DNA of 64,000 nucleotides from an uncultured Piscirickettsiaceae bacterium. GTDB lineage: Bacteria > Pseudomonadota > Gammaproteobacteria > Methylococcales > Cycloclasticaceae. Made by a program: the position numbers and the translations under genes. This document shows, one piece after another, positions 24,456 to 37,794 of this stretch (its first letter is position 1; each line of letters begins with the position of its first letter). The stretch covers positions 1-64,000 of the forward strand of contig CAJXSK010000006.1 in assembly GCA_913061075.1 (NCBI GenBank), in the 5' to 3' direction. The notes under the pieces were generated by a model. The model was given only the letters and a program-made list of their open reading frames with translations. It had not been told where the DNA came from and searched no databases.

Positions 24456-25079
24456 GTGTTTAATGAACTTCATAAGGCTCAACTAGAGCGCGGTATCAGT
24501 GATGCGTCATTAGTGATGCGGCCAAGTCAAATTGAGCAACTAATGGCGTTTTTACAGTTGATGGTGAAGTGGAACAGGGTATATAACTTGTCCGCCATTA
24601 AAGAGCCAGAGGAAATGGTTAGCCTGCATTTACTGGACAGCTTGAGTGTATTGCCTTTTTTGCACGGTAAGCGGTGTATTGATGTTGGAACAGGTGCCGG
24701 CTTACCCGGCTTGCCATTAGCCATTGCTAAGCCAGAAGTAGAATTTGTGTTGTTGGATAGCAATTCAAAGAAAACTCGGTTTATTCAGCAGGTGTGTATT
24801 GAGTTGGGTTTAAAAAATGTTGAGCCACTGCATGAACGTGTTGAGAATTATAATCCAGAACAAAAATTTGATACGGTAATTGCTCGCGCATTGTCAGCGT
24901 TACCCAATCTGTTAACAAAAACACGGCATTTGTTGTTGGATGGTGGTAAATTGCTGGCCATGAAATCAAAAGAAACGGACGAATTGGTTCGAGATGATTT
25001 TCAATTTGATGAAGTTAAAGCGCTTAACATCGCAGGCCTAGATGCAACGCGTAACTTAGTGATTTATACGGCTAAGTAG
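24456..25079 (+). CDS. rsmG: 16S rRNA (G527-N7) methyltransferase RsmG (GidB)
   Basis: SAM-dependent methyltransferase of 207 aa. The SAM-binding loop is 'VGTGAGLPGLPLAI', followed by the acidic 'LLDSNSKKTRF'. It begins with GTG 24456, five bases after the mnmG stop; no in-frame ATG is close. The mnmG-rsmG pairing is conserved across bacteria. Confidence 0.94.
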   Translation: MFNELHKAQLERGISDASLVMRPSQIEQLMAFLQLMVKWNRVYNLSAIKEPEEMVSLHLLDSLSVLPFLHGKRCIDVGTGAGLPGLPLAIAKPEVEFVLLDSNSKKTRFIQQVCIELGLKNVEPLHERVENYNPEQKFDTVIARALSALPNLLTKTRHLLLDGGKLLAMKSKETDELVRDDFQFDEVKALNIAGLDATRNLVIYTAK

Positions 25080-25111
25080 CGGCACGAACAAAAATACATA
25101 AGGTATATAGA

Positions 25112-25876
25112 GTGGCAAAAATCATAGCGATCGCGAATCAAAAAGGCGGGGTTGGGAAAACAACAACGAGTATCAATTTAGCGGCATCAATGGCTGAGTT
25201 AGATAGGCGCGTATTATTAGTGGATATGGATCCACAGGGTAATGCGACGATGGGCTCTGGTGTCAATAAACAAGAGGTTGAGTTGTCTTGTTATGATGTG
25301 TTGTTAGAAGGTTGTGATCCAAAAAAGGCAGTTATTTCGCCAGAGAAAATTCGCCATGATGTATTGCCCAGTAACATGGATCTTGCCGGTGCAGAGGTGC
25401 ATTTGCTAGATGTTGACGATAGAGAAAGCCGATTAAAGCAAGCGATTAGGCGTTTGGCGGCTGAGTACGATTACATTTTTATAGACTGCCCACCTTCCAT
25501 GAACATGCTGACCATTAATGCGTTAGTGGCGGCAGATAGTGTGTTAGTACCCATGCAGTGTGAATATTTTGCACTGGAAGGTTTGTCTTCATTAATGGAC
25601 ACCCTGAAGCAAGTGCGAGAGTCGGTCAATAAAGGGTTGAAGCTAGAAGGTTTGTTGAGAACCATGTTTGACGGTCGTAGCCGGTTAACGCGCGAAGTCA
25701 GTGAGCAGCTACAATCACACTTTCCGGACAAGATTTTTAGTACGGTAGTGCCTAGAAACATACGGTTGGCAGAAGCGCCAAGCTTTGGGTTGCCGGCAAT
25801 CATATATGATAAGAGTTCACGTGGTGCGCAGGCTTATATGGCGCTTGCACGAGAATTAGACGCAAAATATTACTAG
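25112..25876 (+). CDS. parA: Chromosome partitioning ATPase ParA (Soj)
   Basis: A 254-aa deviant Walker A ATPase ('KGGVGKTT', residues 11-18) with Walker A' 'DMDPQGNATMG' and 'IDCPPSMN'. Short ParA proteins without an N-terminal DNA-binding domain are the chromosomal Soj type. It starts with GTG 25112 behind AAGGTA. It is followed by parB; together they segregate the origin region, so this locus is probably near oriC. Confidence 0.95.
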   Translation: MAKIIAIANQKGGVGKTTTSINLAASMAELDRRVLLVDMDPQGNATMGSGVNKQEVELSCYDVLLEGCDPKKAVISPEKIRHDVLPSNMDLAGAEVHLLDVDDRESRLKQAIRRLAAEYDYIFIDCPPSMNMLTINALVAADSVLVPMQCEYFALEGLSSLMDTLKQVRESVNKGLKLEGLLRTMFDGRSRLTREVSEQLQSHFPDKIFSTVVPRNIRLAEAPSFGLPAIIYDKSSRGAQAYMALARELDAKYY

Positions 25877-25886
25877 GACATAGATT

Positions 25887-26732
25887 ATGGCTAAAACAAG
25901 GGGGTTAGGTAGAGGGTTGGATGCGTTGCTAAGTCAGCCGTCTAGCGGCGGTAGTAAAAAACCTGCTAGCACGTTACCTATTGATTTATTGCAGCGTGGA
26001 AAATACCAACCAAGAACTGAATTTGATGCTGAGTTGTTGCAAGAGCTGGCAGATTCAATCAGCGCTCAGGGCTTGATTCAGCCGATTGTGGTTAGGCCTG
26101 TTGGCGATAATAGTTACGAAATATTGGCTGGCGAAAGGCGCTGGCGAGCTGCCCAAATTGCAGGCCTGCAAGACGTAGCTGTCGTTATCAATGACGTTGA
26201 TGACCGTTCTGCAATAGCAATATCGCTGATAGAAAATATTCAGCGTGAGGACTTGAATCCCTTGGATGAATCTGAGGCGTTGCTGCGTTTAATTAATGAG
26301 TTTGAGTTGACGCATCAACAAGCGGCAGATGCGGTTGGTCGGTCACGGGTGGCGGTCAGTAATTTATTACGGTTGCTCGATTTGACTCAAGATGTGAAAA
26401 ATATGCTTCGCAGTGGCCAAGTTGAAATGGGGCATGGGCGAGCTATATTAGCGCTGCCAGAGGAAGCGCAATTAGTAGCAGCAAACAAGGTGTTTAAAAA
26501 AGGGTTGTCCGTACGCGCAACGGAGGCTTTGGTTAAGCAAATGCTAAAAGGCGTTCCAGAACAAACGGAAAAGCCATCGAAAGATCCCGATGTGGAAATT
26601 CTACAGCAGAATATTTCTGAAAAGCTGGGAGCAAAGGTGTCTATAAGCCATGCAAAGACAGGTGTGGGCAAAATTGTCATACATTACTCATCATTAGATG
26701 AGCTTGAAGGTGTGTTGGAGCATTTAAAATAA
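25887..26732 (+). CDS. parB: Chromosome partitioning protein ParB (Spo0J)
   Basis: A 281-aa CTP-dependent clamp binding parS. It has N-terminal 'RGLGRGLDALL', the ParB/Srx motif 'AGERRWRAAQIAGL', the helix-turn-helix 'TQQAADAVGRSRVAVSNLLRLL'-like segment near residue 140 and a C-terminal dimerisation part. It lies 10 bases after parA. No parS site (TGTTNCACGTGAAACA) was noticed in the window. Confidence 0.95.
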   Translation: MAKTRGLGRGLDALLSQPSSGGSKKPASTLPIDLLQRGKYQPRTEFDAELLQELADSISAQGLIQPIVVRPVGDNSYEILAGERRWRAAQIAGLQDVAVVINDVDDRSAIAISLIENIQREDLNPLDESEALLRLINEFELTHQQAADAVGRSRVAVSNLLRLLDLTQDVKNMLRSGQVEMGHGRAILALPEEAQLVAANKVFKKGLSVRATEALVKQMLKGVPEQTEKPSKDPDVEILQQNISEKLGAKVSISHAKTGVGKIVIHYSSLDELEGVLEHLK

Positions 26733-26734
26733 TC

Positions 26735-26763
26735 TTGACTGTGCGCTGCAGCAAATTTATAAT
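26735..26763 (+). promoter_or_regulatory. Near-consensus sigma70 promoter of the atp operon
   Basis: TTGACT (26735-26740), a 17-base spacer and TATAAT (26758-26763). It begins 3 bases after the parB stop and sits about 38 bases before the atpI start, so the ATP synthase operon has its own strong promoter and a leader of about 30 bases. Confidence 0.85.
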
Positions 26764-26800
26764 TAGTCGGATAACTTGAGCAAAAGATAAAGTTTAAACA

Positions 26801-27999
<1,199 letters not shown>

Positions 28000-28018
28000 T
28001 TTTTTTATTAATTAGTAA

Positions 28019-28273
<255 letters not shown>

Positions 28274-28317
28274 GTAACAAGGTAAATGAAACATTAACCA
28301 TAACGTAAGGTTTAATA

Positions 28318-28797
28318 ATGAATATTAATGCAACCCTAATAGGTCAAACAATAGCGTTTTTTATATTCGTTTGGTTCTGCATGAAATATGTATGGCCGCC
28401 ATTAATGGCAGCTATGGAAGAACGAAAAAACAAAATTGCTGAAGGTTTAGCAGCTGGTGAACGCGGTCAAAAAGAACATGAATTAGCAGAAAAACGTGCT
28501 ATTGAAGTGTTACAAGAGGCCCGTGCAGAAGCATCCGATATAATTAATCTAGCAAATGTACGTGCTGGAGAAATGGTAGAGGAAGCAAAAGGTAAGGCGA
28601 CAGAAGAGGCAGCTAAAGTTAAAAAAGGTGCTGAAGCTGAGATTGAGCAGGAAGTAGCCGGTGCTCGTGAAGCGTTGCGCGAAGAAGTGTCATCATTAGC
28701 GATAGCAGCAGCCGAGCAAATCATTAAGAGTGAAATTAATGCGACTAAGCATAAGAAGATCATTAATGATATCAGCAGCAAGTTGGGCGCAGCCTAA
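28318..28797 (+). CDS. atpF: ATP synthase F0 subunit b
   Basis: A 159-aa peripheral stalk subunit with one N-terminal membrane helix followed by a long, highly charged coiled coil rich in A, E and K. '[21 protein letters not shown]' marks the junction. The stop overlaps the atpH start by one base. Confidence 0.95.
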   Translation: MNINATLIGQTIAFFIFVWFCMKYVWPPLMAAMEERKNKIAEGLAAGERGQKEHELAEKRAIEVLQEARAEASDIINLANVRAGEMVEEAKGKATEEAAKVKKGAEAEIEQEVAGAREALREEVSSLAIAAAEQIIKSEINATKHKKIINDISSKLGAA

Positions 28798-29330
28798 TGG
28801 CTGAATTAGCAGCATTGGCAAGACCTTATGCGGAAGCCGTATTCTTAATGGCGGAAGAAAAGGGTCAATTGGACCAATGGTCAGACATGCTTGGTTTTTT
28901 AAAACAAGTGACATCTGATGAGCTTTTAAAGAAAATTTCAGACAACCCAAAGGTATCTAAAGAAGCGCTCCAAGAGGCGATGATAGATATTTGTAAGGGG
29001 CAAATGGATGATAACGGCCAAAATTTAATTAAGTTACTTATTAAAAATAACCGTTTAGAAATAGCTGGCGAACTTTGCGAGCAGTTTGAAGTTAAGAAAG
29101 CTGAAAAAACTGGAATGATTGATGTCAAAGTTACATCAGCCTTTCCGATGTCAGATAGTGATAAAGATGGGTTAACTAAATCCTTATCCAGCTCGTTCGG
29201 TAAACAAGTAAAAATAAGTGTTGAAGAGGATTCAAGCTTGGTCGGCGGCATGATTATTCGTGCGGGCGATAAAGTAATTGACGGCTCTTTGAGTGGACAG
29301 ATTCAACAATTAGCTAACAAGCTAAAATAG
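28797..29330 (+). CDS. atpH: ATP synthase F1 subunit delta
   Basis: A 177-aa stalk protein linking b to the F1 head. The N-terminal six-helix domain begins '[10 protein letters not shown]', and the C-terminal '[22 protein letters not shown]' is the family signature. It starts by TAATG overlap with atpF. Confidence 0.95.
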   Translation: MAELAALARPYAEAVFLMAEEKGQLDQWSDMLGFLKQVTSDELLKKISDNPKVSKEALQEAMIDICKGQMDDNGQNLIKLLIKNNRLEIAGELCEQFEVKKAEKTGMIDVKVTSAFPMSDSDKDGLTKSLSSSFGKQVKISVEEDSSLVGGMIIRAGDKVIDGSLSGQIQQLANKLK

Positions 29331-29344
29331 CAAAGGTAAAAACG

Positions 29345-30886
29345 ATGCAACTAAATCCATCCGAGATAAGTAATCTTATCAAGAAAAAAATTGAAAACTT
29401 CGATGCAGACGTAGAGGCGAAATCAGAAGGCACTATTGTTTCGCTAACAGACGGTATTGCTCGAGTTCATGGCTTATCAGATGCCATGCAAGGTGAAATG
29501 CTAGAGTTCCCAGGCGGAACATTTGGTATGGCGCTTAACTTAGAAAGAGATTCAGTGGGTGTCGTTATTATGGGCTCTTATTTGCATCTTTCAGAAGGCG
29601 ACAGCGTAAAATGTACGGGTCGTATTTTAGAAGTGCCTACTGGCGAAGCACTGCTGGGTCGTGTTGTAGATGCGCTAGGTGTTCCTATTGACGGTAAAGG
29701 TGCTATAGAGGCTGAATCATCATCACCAGTTGAACGTATTGCGCCGGGTGTTATCTCTCGCCAATCAGTAGATGAGCCGGTACAAACAGGCCTAAAGTCA
29801 ATTGATGCGATGATTCCACTTGGACGTGGCCAACGTGAATTAATCATTGGTGACAGACAAACAGGTAAAACAGCGATTGCGATTGACGCCATCATCAACC
29901 AAAAAGGTACAGGCATTAAATGTATCTATGTTGCGATTGGTCAAAAACAATCATCAATTTCAAACGTGGTAAGAAAGCTTGAAGAGCATGGCGCGATGGA
30001 TCACACCATTGTGGTTAACGCCGGTGCTGCTGACTCTCCTGCCCTACAATTTATTGCGCCATACGCTGGTTGTGCAATGGGTGAGTACTTCCGTGATAAA
30101 GGTGAAGATGCGTTAATCATTTATGATGATTTAACAAAACAAGCCTGGGCATATCGTCAAATTTCATTGTTGCTTCGTCGTCCTCCAGGCCGTGAAGCAT
30201 ACCCTGGTGACGTCTTCTACATTCACTCAAGATTACTAGAACGTGCTGCGCGTATTAACGTTGATGAAGTAGAAAAGCTTACAAACGGTAAAGTAAAAGG
30301 TAAAACAGGTTCTTTAACTGCGTTACCTATTATTGAAACGCAAGCGGGTGACGTATCAGCGTTCGTTCCAACTAACGTAATTTCAATTACAGACGGTCAG
30401 ATCTTCCTTGAAACTGACTTATTTAATGCGGGTATTCGTCCTGCTGTAAATGCTGGTTTGTCCGTGTCACGAGTAGGTGGTGCAGCACAAACTAAATCAG
30501 TTAAAAAATTGGGCGGTGGTACACGTCTCGATTTGGCCCAGTATCGTGAATTAGCTGCGTTTGCTCAGTTCGCATCAGATCTAGATGCAGCAACTAAAGC
30601 ACAAATTGATCGTGGTATTCGTGTAACAGAATTAATGAAGCAAAACCAATATGCGCCATTAAGTGTTCCGCAAATGTCTATTTCATTATTTGCTGCTAAC
30701 GAAGGCTTTATTGATGATCTAGATGTAGAAAATGTACTGGCTTTTGAAGGCGCCTTACATAGCTATATGGAAAGAGAGAAAGCAGAACTAGTTGCCTCTA
30801 TTGGTCCAGAAGGTAATTACAACGACGACATCATTGCTGAATTGAGAGCATCTATCGAAGAGTTTAAAAAGACTCAAACTTGGTAA
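29345..30886 (+). CDS. atpA: ATP synthase F1 subunit alpha
   Basis: A 513-aa non-catalytic nucleotide-binding subunit. The P-loop is 'GDRQTGKTA' near residue 169, with '[20 protein letters not shown]' (here beginning WAYRQ) carrying the arginine-finger region. It is of standard length with no anomalies. Confidence 0.97.
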   Translation: MQLNPSEISNLIKKKIENFDADVEAKSEGTIVSLTDGIARVHGLSDAMQGEMLEFPGGTFGMALNLERDSVGVVIMGSYLHLSEGDSVKCTGRILEVPTGEALLGRVVDALGVPIDGKGAIEAESSSPVERIAPGVISRQSVDEPVQTGLKSIDAMIPLGRGQRELIIGDRQTGKTAIAIDAIINQKGTGIKCIYVAIGQKQSSISNVVRKLEEHGAMDHTIVVNAGAADSPALQFIAPYAGCAMGEYFRDKGEDALIIYDDLTKQAWAYRQISLLLRRPPGREAYPGDVFYIHSRLLERAARINVDEVEKLTNGKVKGKTGSLTALPIIETQAGDVSAFVPTNVISITDGQIFLETDLFNAGIRPAVNAGLSVSRVGGAAQTKSVKKLGGGTRLDLAQYRELAAFAQFASDLDAATKAQIDRGIRVTELMKQNQYAPLSVPQMSISLFAANEGFIDDLDVENVLAFEGALHSYMEREKAELVASIGPEGNYNDDIIAELRASIEEFKKTQTW

Positions 30887-30898
30887 ACGGATAACGTT

Positions 30899-31762
30899 AT
30901 GGCAGTCGGAAAAGAGATAAAAACCAAAATCGCGAGTGTACAAAGTACACAGAAGATTACGCGTGCGATGGAAATGGTTGCTGCAAGTAAAATGCGCAAA
31001 ACTCAAGAGCGTGTTTTAGCAGCACGCCCTTATGCAAAGAAGATGAGTCAAGTAATACGTCATCTTGCACAAGCGAGTTCAGAGTATAAGCATGCGTATT
31101 TAGCTGAAAGAGAAGTAAAACGCGTTGGTATTATTCTTATCAGCAGTGATCGTGGTTTATGTGGCGGTTTAAACTCAAATTTATTCCGTAAGTTTTTAGG
31201 GCAACTTAAAACTTGGGACGATGAAGGTATTGAGGTAACAATGGCATCTATTGGCTCAAAAGGCGAAGGCTTTTTGGGACGGTTAGGTGGTGAAGTACTA
31301 GGTACAGTGACACATCTTGGTGAAACACCTTCTATTGATGACATTATTGGTGTTGTTAAAACCATGCTAACAGCATACGACGAAGGCAAGATTGATCGTT
31401 TTTACATAGCCCATAACGACTATGTTAATACAATGACGCAGTCACCTGAAATTGTACAATTATTGCCGGTTTATACAGAAGAATTAGAAGACGAATTAAC
31501 GCATCATTGGGATTATATCTATGAGCCTGATGCGAAAGACGTGTTGGACCAACTGTTGATTCGCTACATAGAATCATTGGTTTACCAAGGCGTTCTTGAA
31601 AACAATGCGTGTGAACAAGCTGCTCGAATGGTTGCTATGAAAAGTGCATCGGACAATGCAGGTACATTAATTGATGAATTACAGCTAATTTATAACAAAG
31701 CTAGACAGGCATCAATTACACAAGAATTATCGGAGATCGTTGCTGGTGCAGCAGCGGTTTAA
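30899..31762 (+). CDS. atpG: ATP synthase F1 subunit gamma
   Basis: A 287-aa central rotor shaft made of N- and C-terminal helices. '[20 protein letters not shown]' at the start and '[17 protein letters not shown]' near the end are the conserved contacts with alpha3beta3. It follows atpA by 12 bases. Confidence 0.96.
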   Translation: MAVGKEIKTKIASVQSTQKITRAMEMVAASKMRKTQERVLAARPYAKKMSQVIRHLAQASSEYKHAYLAEREVKRVGIILISSDRGLCGGLNSNLFRKFLGQLKTWDDEGIEVTMASIGSKGEGFLGRLGGEVLGTVTHLGETPSIDDIIGVVKTMLTAYDEGKIDRFYIAHNDYVNTMTQSPEIVQLLPVYTEELEDELTHHWDYIYEPDAKDVLDQLLIRYIESLVYQGVLENNACEQAARMVAMKSASDNAGTLIDELQLIYNKARQASITQELSEIVAGAAAV

Positions 31763-31788
31763 TAAAGAATTTAAATTAAGACTATTGA

Positions 31789-33180
<1,392 letters not shown>

Positions 33181-33196
33181 TTAATAAGGGTCTAAA

Positions 33197-33613
33197 ATGA
33201 GCATGACAATACACGTAGACATAGTAAGTGCAGAAGAGTCGATTTTTTCTGGGCTTGCTGAAATGGTGTATGCGCCGGGTGAATTGGGCGAGTTAGGTAT
33301 TGCACCTCGCCACGCTCCGTTAGTAACGCGTTTAAAACCAGGTGAAGTTCGATTAGACACTGGCAAAGAAGAGTTGGATTTCTTTATTTCTGGTGGTATT
33401 TTGGAAGTTCAGCCCCACGTAGTGACAGTGTTAGCTGACACGGCAATTAGAGCAGATGACTTAGATGAAGCTAAAGCATTAGAAGCTAAGAAAAATGCAG
33501 AAGAGGCATTAGCTAACCGAGAGTCTGATATTGATTTTGCTAAAGCTCAAGCGGAACTGGCTGAGGCTGCTGCACAATTACAAGCAATAGGACGTTTACG
33601 TAAAACAAGGTAG
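33197..33613 (+). CDS. atpC: ATP synthase F1 subunit epsilon
   Basis: A 138-aa rotor subunit with an N-terminal beta-sandwich ('[20 protein letters not shown]') and a C-terminal helical hairpin that can inhibit ATP hydrolysis. It is the last gene of the operon, followed by a strong terminator. Confidence 0.95.
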   Translation: MSMTIHVDIVSAEESIFSGLAEMVYAPGELGELGIAPRHAPLVTRLKPGEVRLDTGKEELDFFISGGILEVQPHVVTVLADTAIRADDLDEAKALEAKKNAEEALANRESDIDFAKAQAELAEAAAQLQAIGRLRKTR

Positions 33614-33631
33614 TAACAGTTTGTTATACTT

Positions 33632-33661
33632 AAAAGCCCGCATATGTGCGGGCTTTTTTTT
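33632..33661 (+). terminator. Rho-independent terminator of the atp operon
   Basis: AAGCCCGCA and TGCGGGCTT form a perfect 9-bp stem (33634-33642 with 33647-33655) around TATG, followed by a run of T. It lies about 20 bases after the atpC stop. Confidence 0.93.
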
Positions 33662-33703
33662 ACCTGCTAAAATTAGTACATAAAATTTTAAGGAAAAAGC
33701 TTT

Positions 33704-35062
33704 ATGAGTTTAAAAACAGTAATTCTCGCTGCCGGCAAAGGAACGAGAATGAACTCCAATATGCCGAAGGTTTTACACCAGATTGCTGGAAAGTCCATGC
33801 TAGAGCGAGTGATTGAAGCAGGCTCAGGTTTTGGTGGGGAAATCATTGTAATATACGGCCATGGTGGCGAAGAGGTAAAGCGCCAAATTAACGACTCAGC
33901 AATCACTTGGGTAGAACAAGTTGAACAGTTGGGTACGGGCCATGCTGTTCAACAAGCGGAATCTGAAATAGAGGATCAAGATACAGCGCTTATCTTGTAT
34001 GGAGATGTTCCCCTAACCAACACTAAGACGTTAGAGAGATTAGTTGATAAAGTGAATGATAAGGTAATGGCGTTATTAACCGTCACCTTAGCTAACCCAA
34101 CAGGGTATGGACGAATAATTCGCGAAGATAATGTCGTAAAATGTATCGTAGAACAAAAAGATGCTAATGCATCGCAATTGCTCGTTCAAGAAGTAAATAC
34201 AGGCATACTAGCAGTTAATGGTAAGCAACTTAAAAAATGGTTGTCTAATTTACAAAGCAATAATGCACAAGGTGAGTTTTATTTAACTGACATTATTGAA
34301 ATGGCGGTTAGTGACAATGTGGTTGTGGAAACAGTATCGCCGGATTCCGAATATGAAGTGATGGGCGTTAACTCTAAAAGAGAGTTAAACGTGATTGAAA
34401 GATATTATCAGCGACAACAAGCTAACAAGTTAATGGACGAAGGGGTAACCCTTGCTGATGCCAATAGAATAGATATTAGAGGTGAATTAGAGATACAAGG
34501 ACAGGACATATTCATTGATGTAAATTGTGTTTTTGAAGGACATGTTAAATTAGCAGCCGGCGTTCAAATTGGTGCAAATTGTGTGTTACAAGACGTAAGC
34601 ATTGAGGAGAATGGAGTTGTAAAACCAAATAGTGTGCTAGAGAGCTGTTCAATCGGTAAAAATAGTTCAGTAGGCCCGTTTGCTCGTATTAGGCCAGGTG
34701 CTGTACTCAATAATGACGTTCATATTGGTAATTTTGTTGAAGTTAAGAAAACGACGATTGGCGATGGTTCTAAAATAAGCCATTTAAGTTATATTGGTGA
34801 TGCTGAAATTGGCGAAAATGTAAATATTGGCGCAGGGACAATAACGTGCAATTATGACGGGGTTAATAAATTTAAGACGGTTATCGAAGACGATGTATTT
34901 ATTGGCTCAGACACTCAACTAGTAGCGCCTGTTGTCGTTAGAAAGGGTGCCACCGTTGGTGCTGGGACAACATTAACGAAAGAGGCCCCTGAAGGGGAAT
35001 TAACCCTTTCACGATCTAAACAAATGACCCTCAAGGGTTGGAAGAAACCAACAAAGGATTGA
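33704..35062 (+). CDS. glmU: Bifunctional GlmU: glucosamine-1-P acetyltransferase / GlcNAc-1-P uridyltransferase
   Basis: A 452-aa enzyme making UDP-GlcNAc for peptidoglycan and lipopolysaccharide. The N-terminal uridyltransferase domain begins 'LAAGKGTRMNS', and the C-terminal left-handed beta-helix has hexapeptide repeats and 'HIGNFVEVKK' / 'GAGTITCNYDG' acetyltransferase motifs. It is coupled to glmS, which starts 1 base after its stop. Confidence 0.96.
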   Translation: MSLKTVILAAGKGTRMNSNMPKVLHQIAGKSMLERVIEAGSGFGGEIIVIYGHGGEEVKRQINDSAITWVEQVEQLGTGHAVQQAESEIEDQDTALILYGDVPLTNTKTLERLVDKVNDKVMALLTVTLANPTGYGRIIREDNVVKCIVEQKDANASQLLVQEVNTGILAVNGKQLKKWLSNLQSNNAQGEFYLTDIIEMAVSDNVVVETVSPDSEYEVMGVNSKRELNVIERYYQRQQANKLMDEGVTLADANRIDIRGELEIQGQDIFIDVNCVFEGHVKLAAGVQIGANCVLQDVSIEENGVVKPNSVLESCSIGKNSSVGPFARIRPGAVLNNDVHIGNFVEVKKTTIGDGSKISHLSYIGDAEIGENVNIGAGTITCNYDGVNKFKTVIEDDVFIGSDTQLVAPVVVRKGATVGAGTTLTKEAPEGELTLSRSKQMTLKGWKKPTKD

Positions 35063-35063
35063 T

Positions 35064-36893
35064 ATGTGCGGAATAGTCGGTGCACTAGCGAAAAGAGATA
35101 TAACTAACGTACTAATACAGGGTCTAAAGCGTCTGGAATATAGAGGCTATGATTCCGCTGGCGTCGCAATTATAGATAATAATGGCGATGTCCAACGCAG
35201 GCGAGCTAAAGGCAAAGTTAAGAATGTAGAAGCATTAATAAATGAGCAGCCTTTGTCAGGTGTTTGTGGTATCTCACACACCCGATGGGCAACGCATGGC
35301 GTACCTTCAGAAAACAACGCTCACCCCCACCTTTGTAATGAAATTGGATTAGTTCATAACGGCATTATCGAAAATCACGAAGTGTTGAGAAAGCAACAGC
35401 TAGAACAAGGTCATGAATTTGACTCTGAGACGGATACAGAGGTCATTGTTCATGCGGTATATGACCAATGGAAACCTTCAGGTGACTTGTTGGCTGCGGT
35501 ACAAAGCACCATTAAAAAACTCGACGGTGCTTATGCATTAGGCGTTATTGAAAAGGGTAATCAAAACAGATTAATTGCAGCACGTAAAGGCAGCCCTCTT
35601 GTTATTGGCTTAGGCGATGATGAGTACTTTATTGCATCTGATGTATTTGCCCTATTAGGCGAAGCGAAAAAGTTTATATATCTAGAAGACGGTGATGTGG
35701 CAGATATTACATTGGCTGGCTTAACGATATACGACGCATCCGGTAATGTAGTCACAAGGCCGATTAATGAAACCGAATTAAAGGCAGATAATATTGGCTT
35801 AGGGCGTTACCGCCACTACATGCAAAAGGAAATATTTGAACAAGCTGCTGTATTAAAAAACACAATTGAAGGCCGCATTAGCGATGGCCGACTACTAGAC
35901 AGCTGTTTTGGCGCGCAGGCTAATGAGGCATTTAAAACAATAGAAGAAGTACAAATTGTAGCGTGTGGAACCAGTTTTCATGCGGGGCTAGTAGCCAAGT
36001 ATTGGTTGGAATCATTAGCCGGTTTACCTTGTCATATAGAAGTGGCCAGTGAATTTAGATACAGACCACACGTCGTTAACAAAAAAACATTATTCGTCAC
36101 CATTTCACAATCTGGTGAAACGGCAGATACGTTGGCCGCGCTACAAGCCTCAGGCGATCTAGGTTATGCACATACGTTGGCCATTTGTAATGTGCCAGAA
36201 AGCTCGCTTGTAAGGGAGTCTGAGTGGCATTTGATGACAAAAGCTGGCCCAGAAATAGGTGTGGCATCAACAAAAGCATTTACGACACAATTGGCTTCTT
36301 TATTAATGCTAGTAATAGCGCTGGGCAAACACCACAAATTAACGAATAAACAAGAAACAGAAATAGTTAGGCAGTTAGAAGTGTTGCCTGAAAAAGTAGC
36401 CGAGGTGCTTAGATTAGAGCCAGAGATTGTACGATTCGCCGAACAATTCGAAGACAAGAATCACGCGTTATTTTTAGGGCGAGGGGAACAATACCCCGTG
36501 GCGATGGAAGGTGCCTTAAAACTCAAAGAAATTTCATATATTCATGCAGAAGCTTACCCAGCAGGCGAATTAAAACATGGGCCATTAGCTTTAGTAGATG
36601 ACCAAATGCCCGTAGTGGCGGTGGCGCCAAACAATGACTTGCTTGAAAAGTTAAAATCCAATTTACAAGAAGTACAAGCACGTGGCGGCAAACTGTTTGT
36701 GTTTGCAGACAAAAAGGCAGCGTTTGAAGAAATGGATGGGCTGAGCCTTATCCGCGTATCAGAAATTGATGATGTGATTGCGCCTATTGTTTATACCATC
36801 CCACTACAGCTGCTGTCATACCACGTGGCTGTTATTAAAGGAACGGACGTGGATCAACCCAGGAACCTTGCAAAGTCTGTGACTGTCGAATAG
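35064..36893 (+). CDS. glmS: Glutamine-fructose-6-phosphate aminotransferase GlmS
   Basis: A 609-aa enzyme making glucosamine-6-phosphate. Cys2 ('MCGIVGA') is the glutaminase nucleophile; two SIS domains follow with 'SQSGETADTLAAL' and the C-terminal 'DVDQPRNLAKSVTVE'. With glmU it provides the start of the UDP-GlcNAc pathway. No glmS ribozyme is expected or visible in the short junction. Confidence 0.97.
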   Translation: MCGIVGALAKRDITNVLIQGLKRLEYRGYDSAGVAIIDNNGDVQRRRAKGKVKNVEALINEQPLSGVCGISHTRWATHGVPSENNAHPHLCNEIGLVHNGIIENHEVLRKQQLEQGHEFDSETDTEVIVHAVYDQWKPSGDLLAAVQSTIKKLDGAYALGVIEKGNQNRLIAARKGSPLVIGLGDDEYFIASDVFALLGEAKKFIYLEDGDVADITLAGLTIYDASGNVVTRPINETELKADNIGLGRYRHYMQKEIFEQAAVLKNTIEGRISDGRLLDSCFGAQANEAFKTIEEVQIVACGTSFHAGLVAKYWLESLAGLPCHIEVASEFRYRPHVVNKKTLFVTISQSGETADTLAALQASGDLGYAHTLAICNVPESSLVRESEWHLMTKAGPEIGVASTKAFTTQLASLLMLVIALGKHHKLTNKQETEIVRQLEVLPEKVAEVLRLEPEIVRFAEQFEDKNHALFLGRGEQYPVAMEGALKLKEISYIHAEAYPAGELKHGPLALVDDQMPVVAVAPNNDLLEKLKSNLQEVQARGGKLFVFADKKAAFEEMDGLSLIRVSEIDDVIAPIVYTIPLQLLSYHVAVIKGTDVDQPRNLAKSVTVE

Positions 36894-36943
36894 ACGTCAA
36901 CGTATATAATAGAGCTAGGCCTAATTAGTAGAGTACAGCTAAC

Positions 36944-37258
36944 ATGTTTGATATCGGTTTTTTAGAGTTATGTTTAATAGGTGTTATTGCACTGTTAGTT
37001 ATAGGCCCAGAGAAATTACCACGCGTTGCACGCACGACCGGTCTGTGGATTGGTAAGGCAAAGGGCGCTATTAAGACGGTGAAGTACGATATTGACGAAC
37101 AAATTCGTATGGATGAGATTCGGGCCTCGGCGGAACAAGTGACAAGTACTGTAAAAAATGAATTTAGCGAATCAATTGATGAGGTAGAAAGTTCTTTCAA
37201 AGAAGTTAAAGAGGAGCTTGATGAAACTATTGACGCCACAAAGGAAAAGCAAAGCTAA
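36944..37258 (+). CDS. tatB: Sec-independent translocase subunit TatB
   Basis: A 104-aa protein with one N-terminal membrane helix 'MFDIGFLELCLIGVIALLVI', the 'GPEKLP' hinge and an amphipathic plus acidic coiled region, all TatB-like. A TATAAT at 36905-36910 may drive it. It is alone on the plus strand, 2.6 kb from tatC and 3.4 kb from tatA on the other strand, which breaks the usual tatABC order. Confidence 0.88.
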   Translation: MFDIGFLELCLIGVIALLVIGPEKLPRVARTTGLWIGKAKGAIKTVKYDIDEQIRMDEIRASAEQVTSTVKNEFSESIDEVESSFKEVKEELDETIDATKEKQS

Positions 37259-37262
37259 ACGC

Positions 37263-37718
37263 CTATTCTAGGTTTGGCCCAGTTTGGGTTACGCTGAACT
37301 CACTCAGATAGATGTTGCCCTTGTCTTTAATAAGTACTCTTATGGTGTGGGCTAGCCCCTCAGTGACACTCTTCTTAATATCGGTTTCACGTTCCCAGTA
37401 TTGGGGGTTTAGAGCTTGGTCTAGACGATAAAGGATTTCGTTACCTTTGTTATAAACCAGGGAAATTACAACACTATCTACGGGAAAGCTGGTGTTTGCT
37501 TTGGTAATGCCAAGATTGTCTGTAATGTTTACCTGCATATTGCCTGACGTTAAAACACACCCCTCCTTAAAAATATCACACAGATCTGACATAGATAGTT
37601 TGAATATTCTTTGCTCGTTTGTTTTGTTCGCCACATAATAATCGGATGCTATATACCCGCCAACGATAAGAAAGGGGGCAAGCAATATGGCTAATTTGGA
37701 GTGTTTGCTTAATTCCAT
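37263..37718 (-). CDS. Membrane-anchored protein of unknown function
   Basis: A 151-aa protein with one N-terminal hydrophobic segment 'LAILLAPFLIVGGYIA' and a periplasmic part with two cysteines ('DLCDIFKEGC'), possibly a disulfide. I prefer ATG 37718 over the longer reading from 37769, because the longer one runs through the terminator at 37748-37780. It is convergent with tatB, four bases apart. I do not recognise the family. Confidence 0.6.
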   Translation of the reverse strand: MELSKHSKLAILLAPFLIVGGYIASDYYVANKTNEQRIFKLSMSDLCDIFKEGCVLTSGNMQVNITDNLGITKANTSFPVDSVVISLVYNKGNEILYRLDQALNPQYWERETDIKKSVTEGLAHTIRVLIKDKGNIYLSEFSVTQTGPNLE

Positions 37719-37747
37719 TTTTGCAGTGTTATGCGGGTGTATTGAGT

Positions 37748-37780
37748 AAAAAAGGCTCCGTAACAGCATGGAGCCCTTTT
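37748..37780 (-). terminator. Rho-independent terminator of the symporter operon
   Basis: GGCTCC and GGAGCC pair around a 10-base loop, flanked by A-rich and T-rich runs. On the minus strand it lies 15 bases after the stop of the symporter gene at 37795. Confidence 0.85.
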
Positions 37781-37794
37781 GCAGTATTTATTAG

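Noticed and set aside
25112-26732. parS site near parAB
   Set aside because: I looked for TGTTNCACGTGAAACA-like sequence around the genes and did not see one; it may lie outside the window.
37719-37769. N-terminal extension of the 37263 membrane protein
   Set aside because: The added 17 residues are encoded by the terminator hairpin of the symporter operon; ATG 37718 gives a normal membrane-anchor start.
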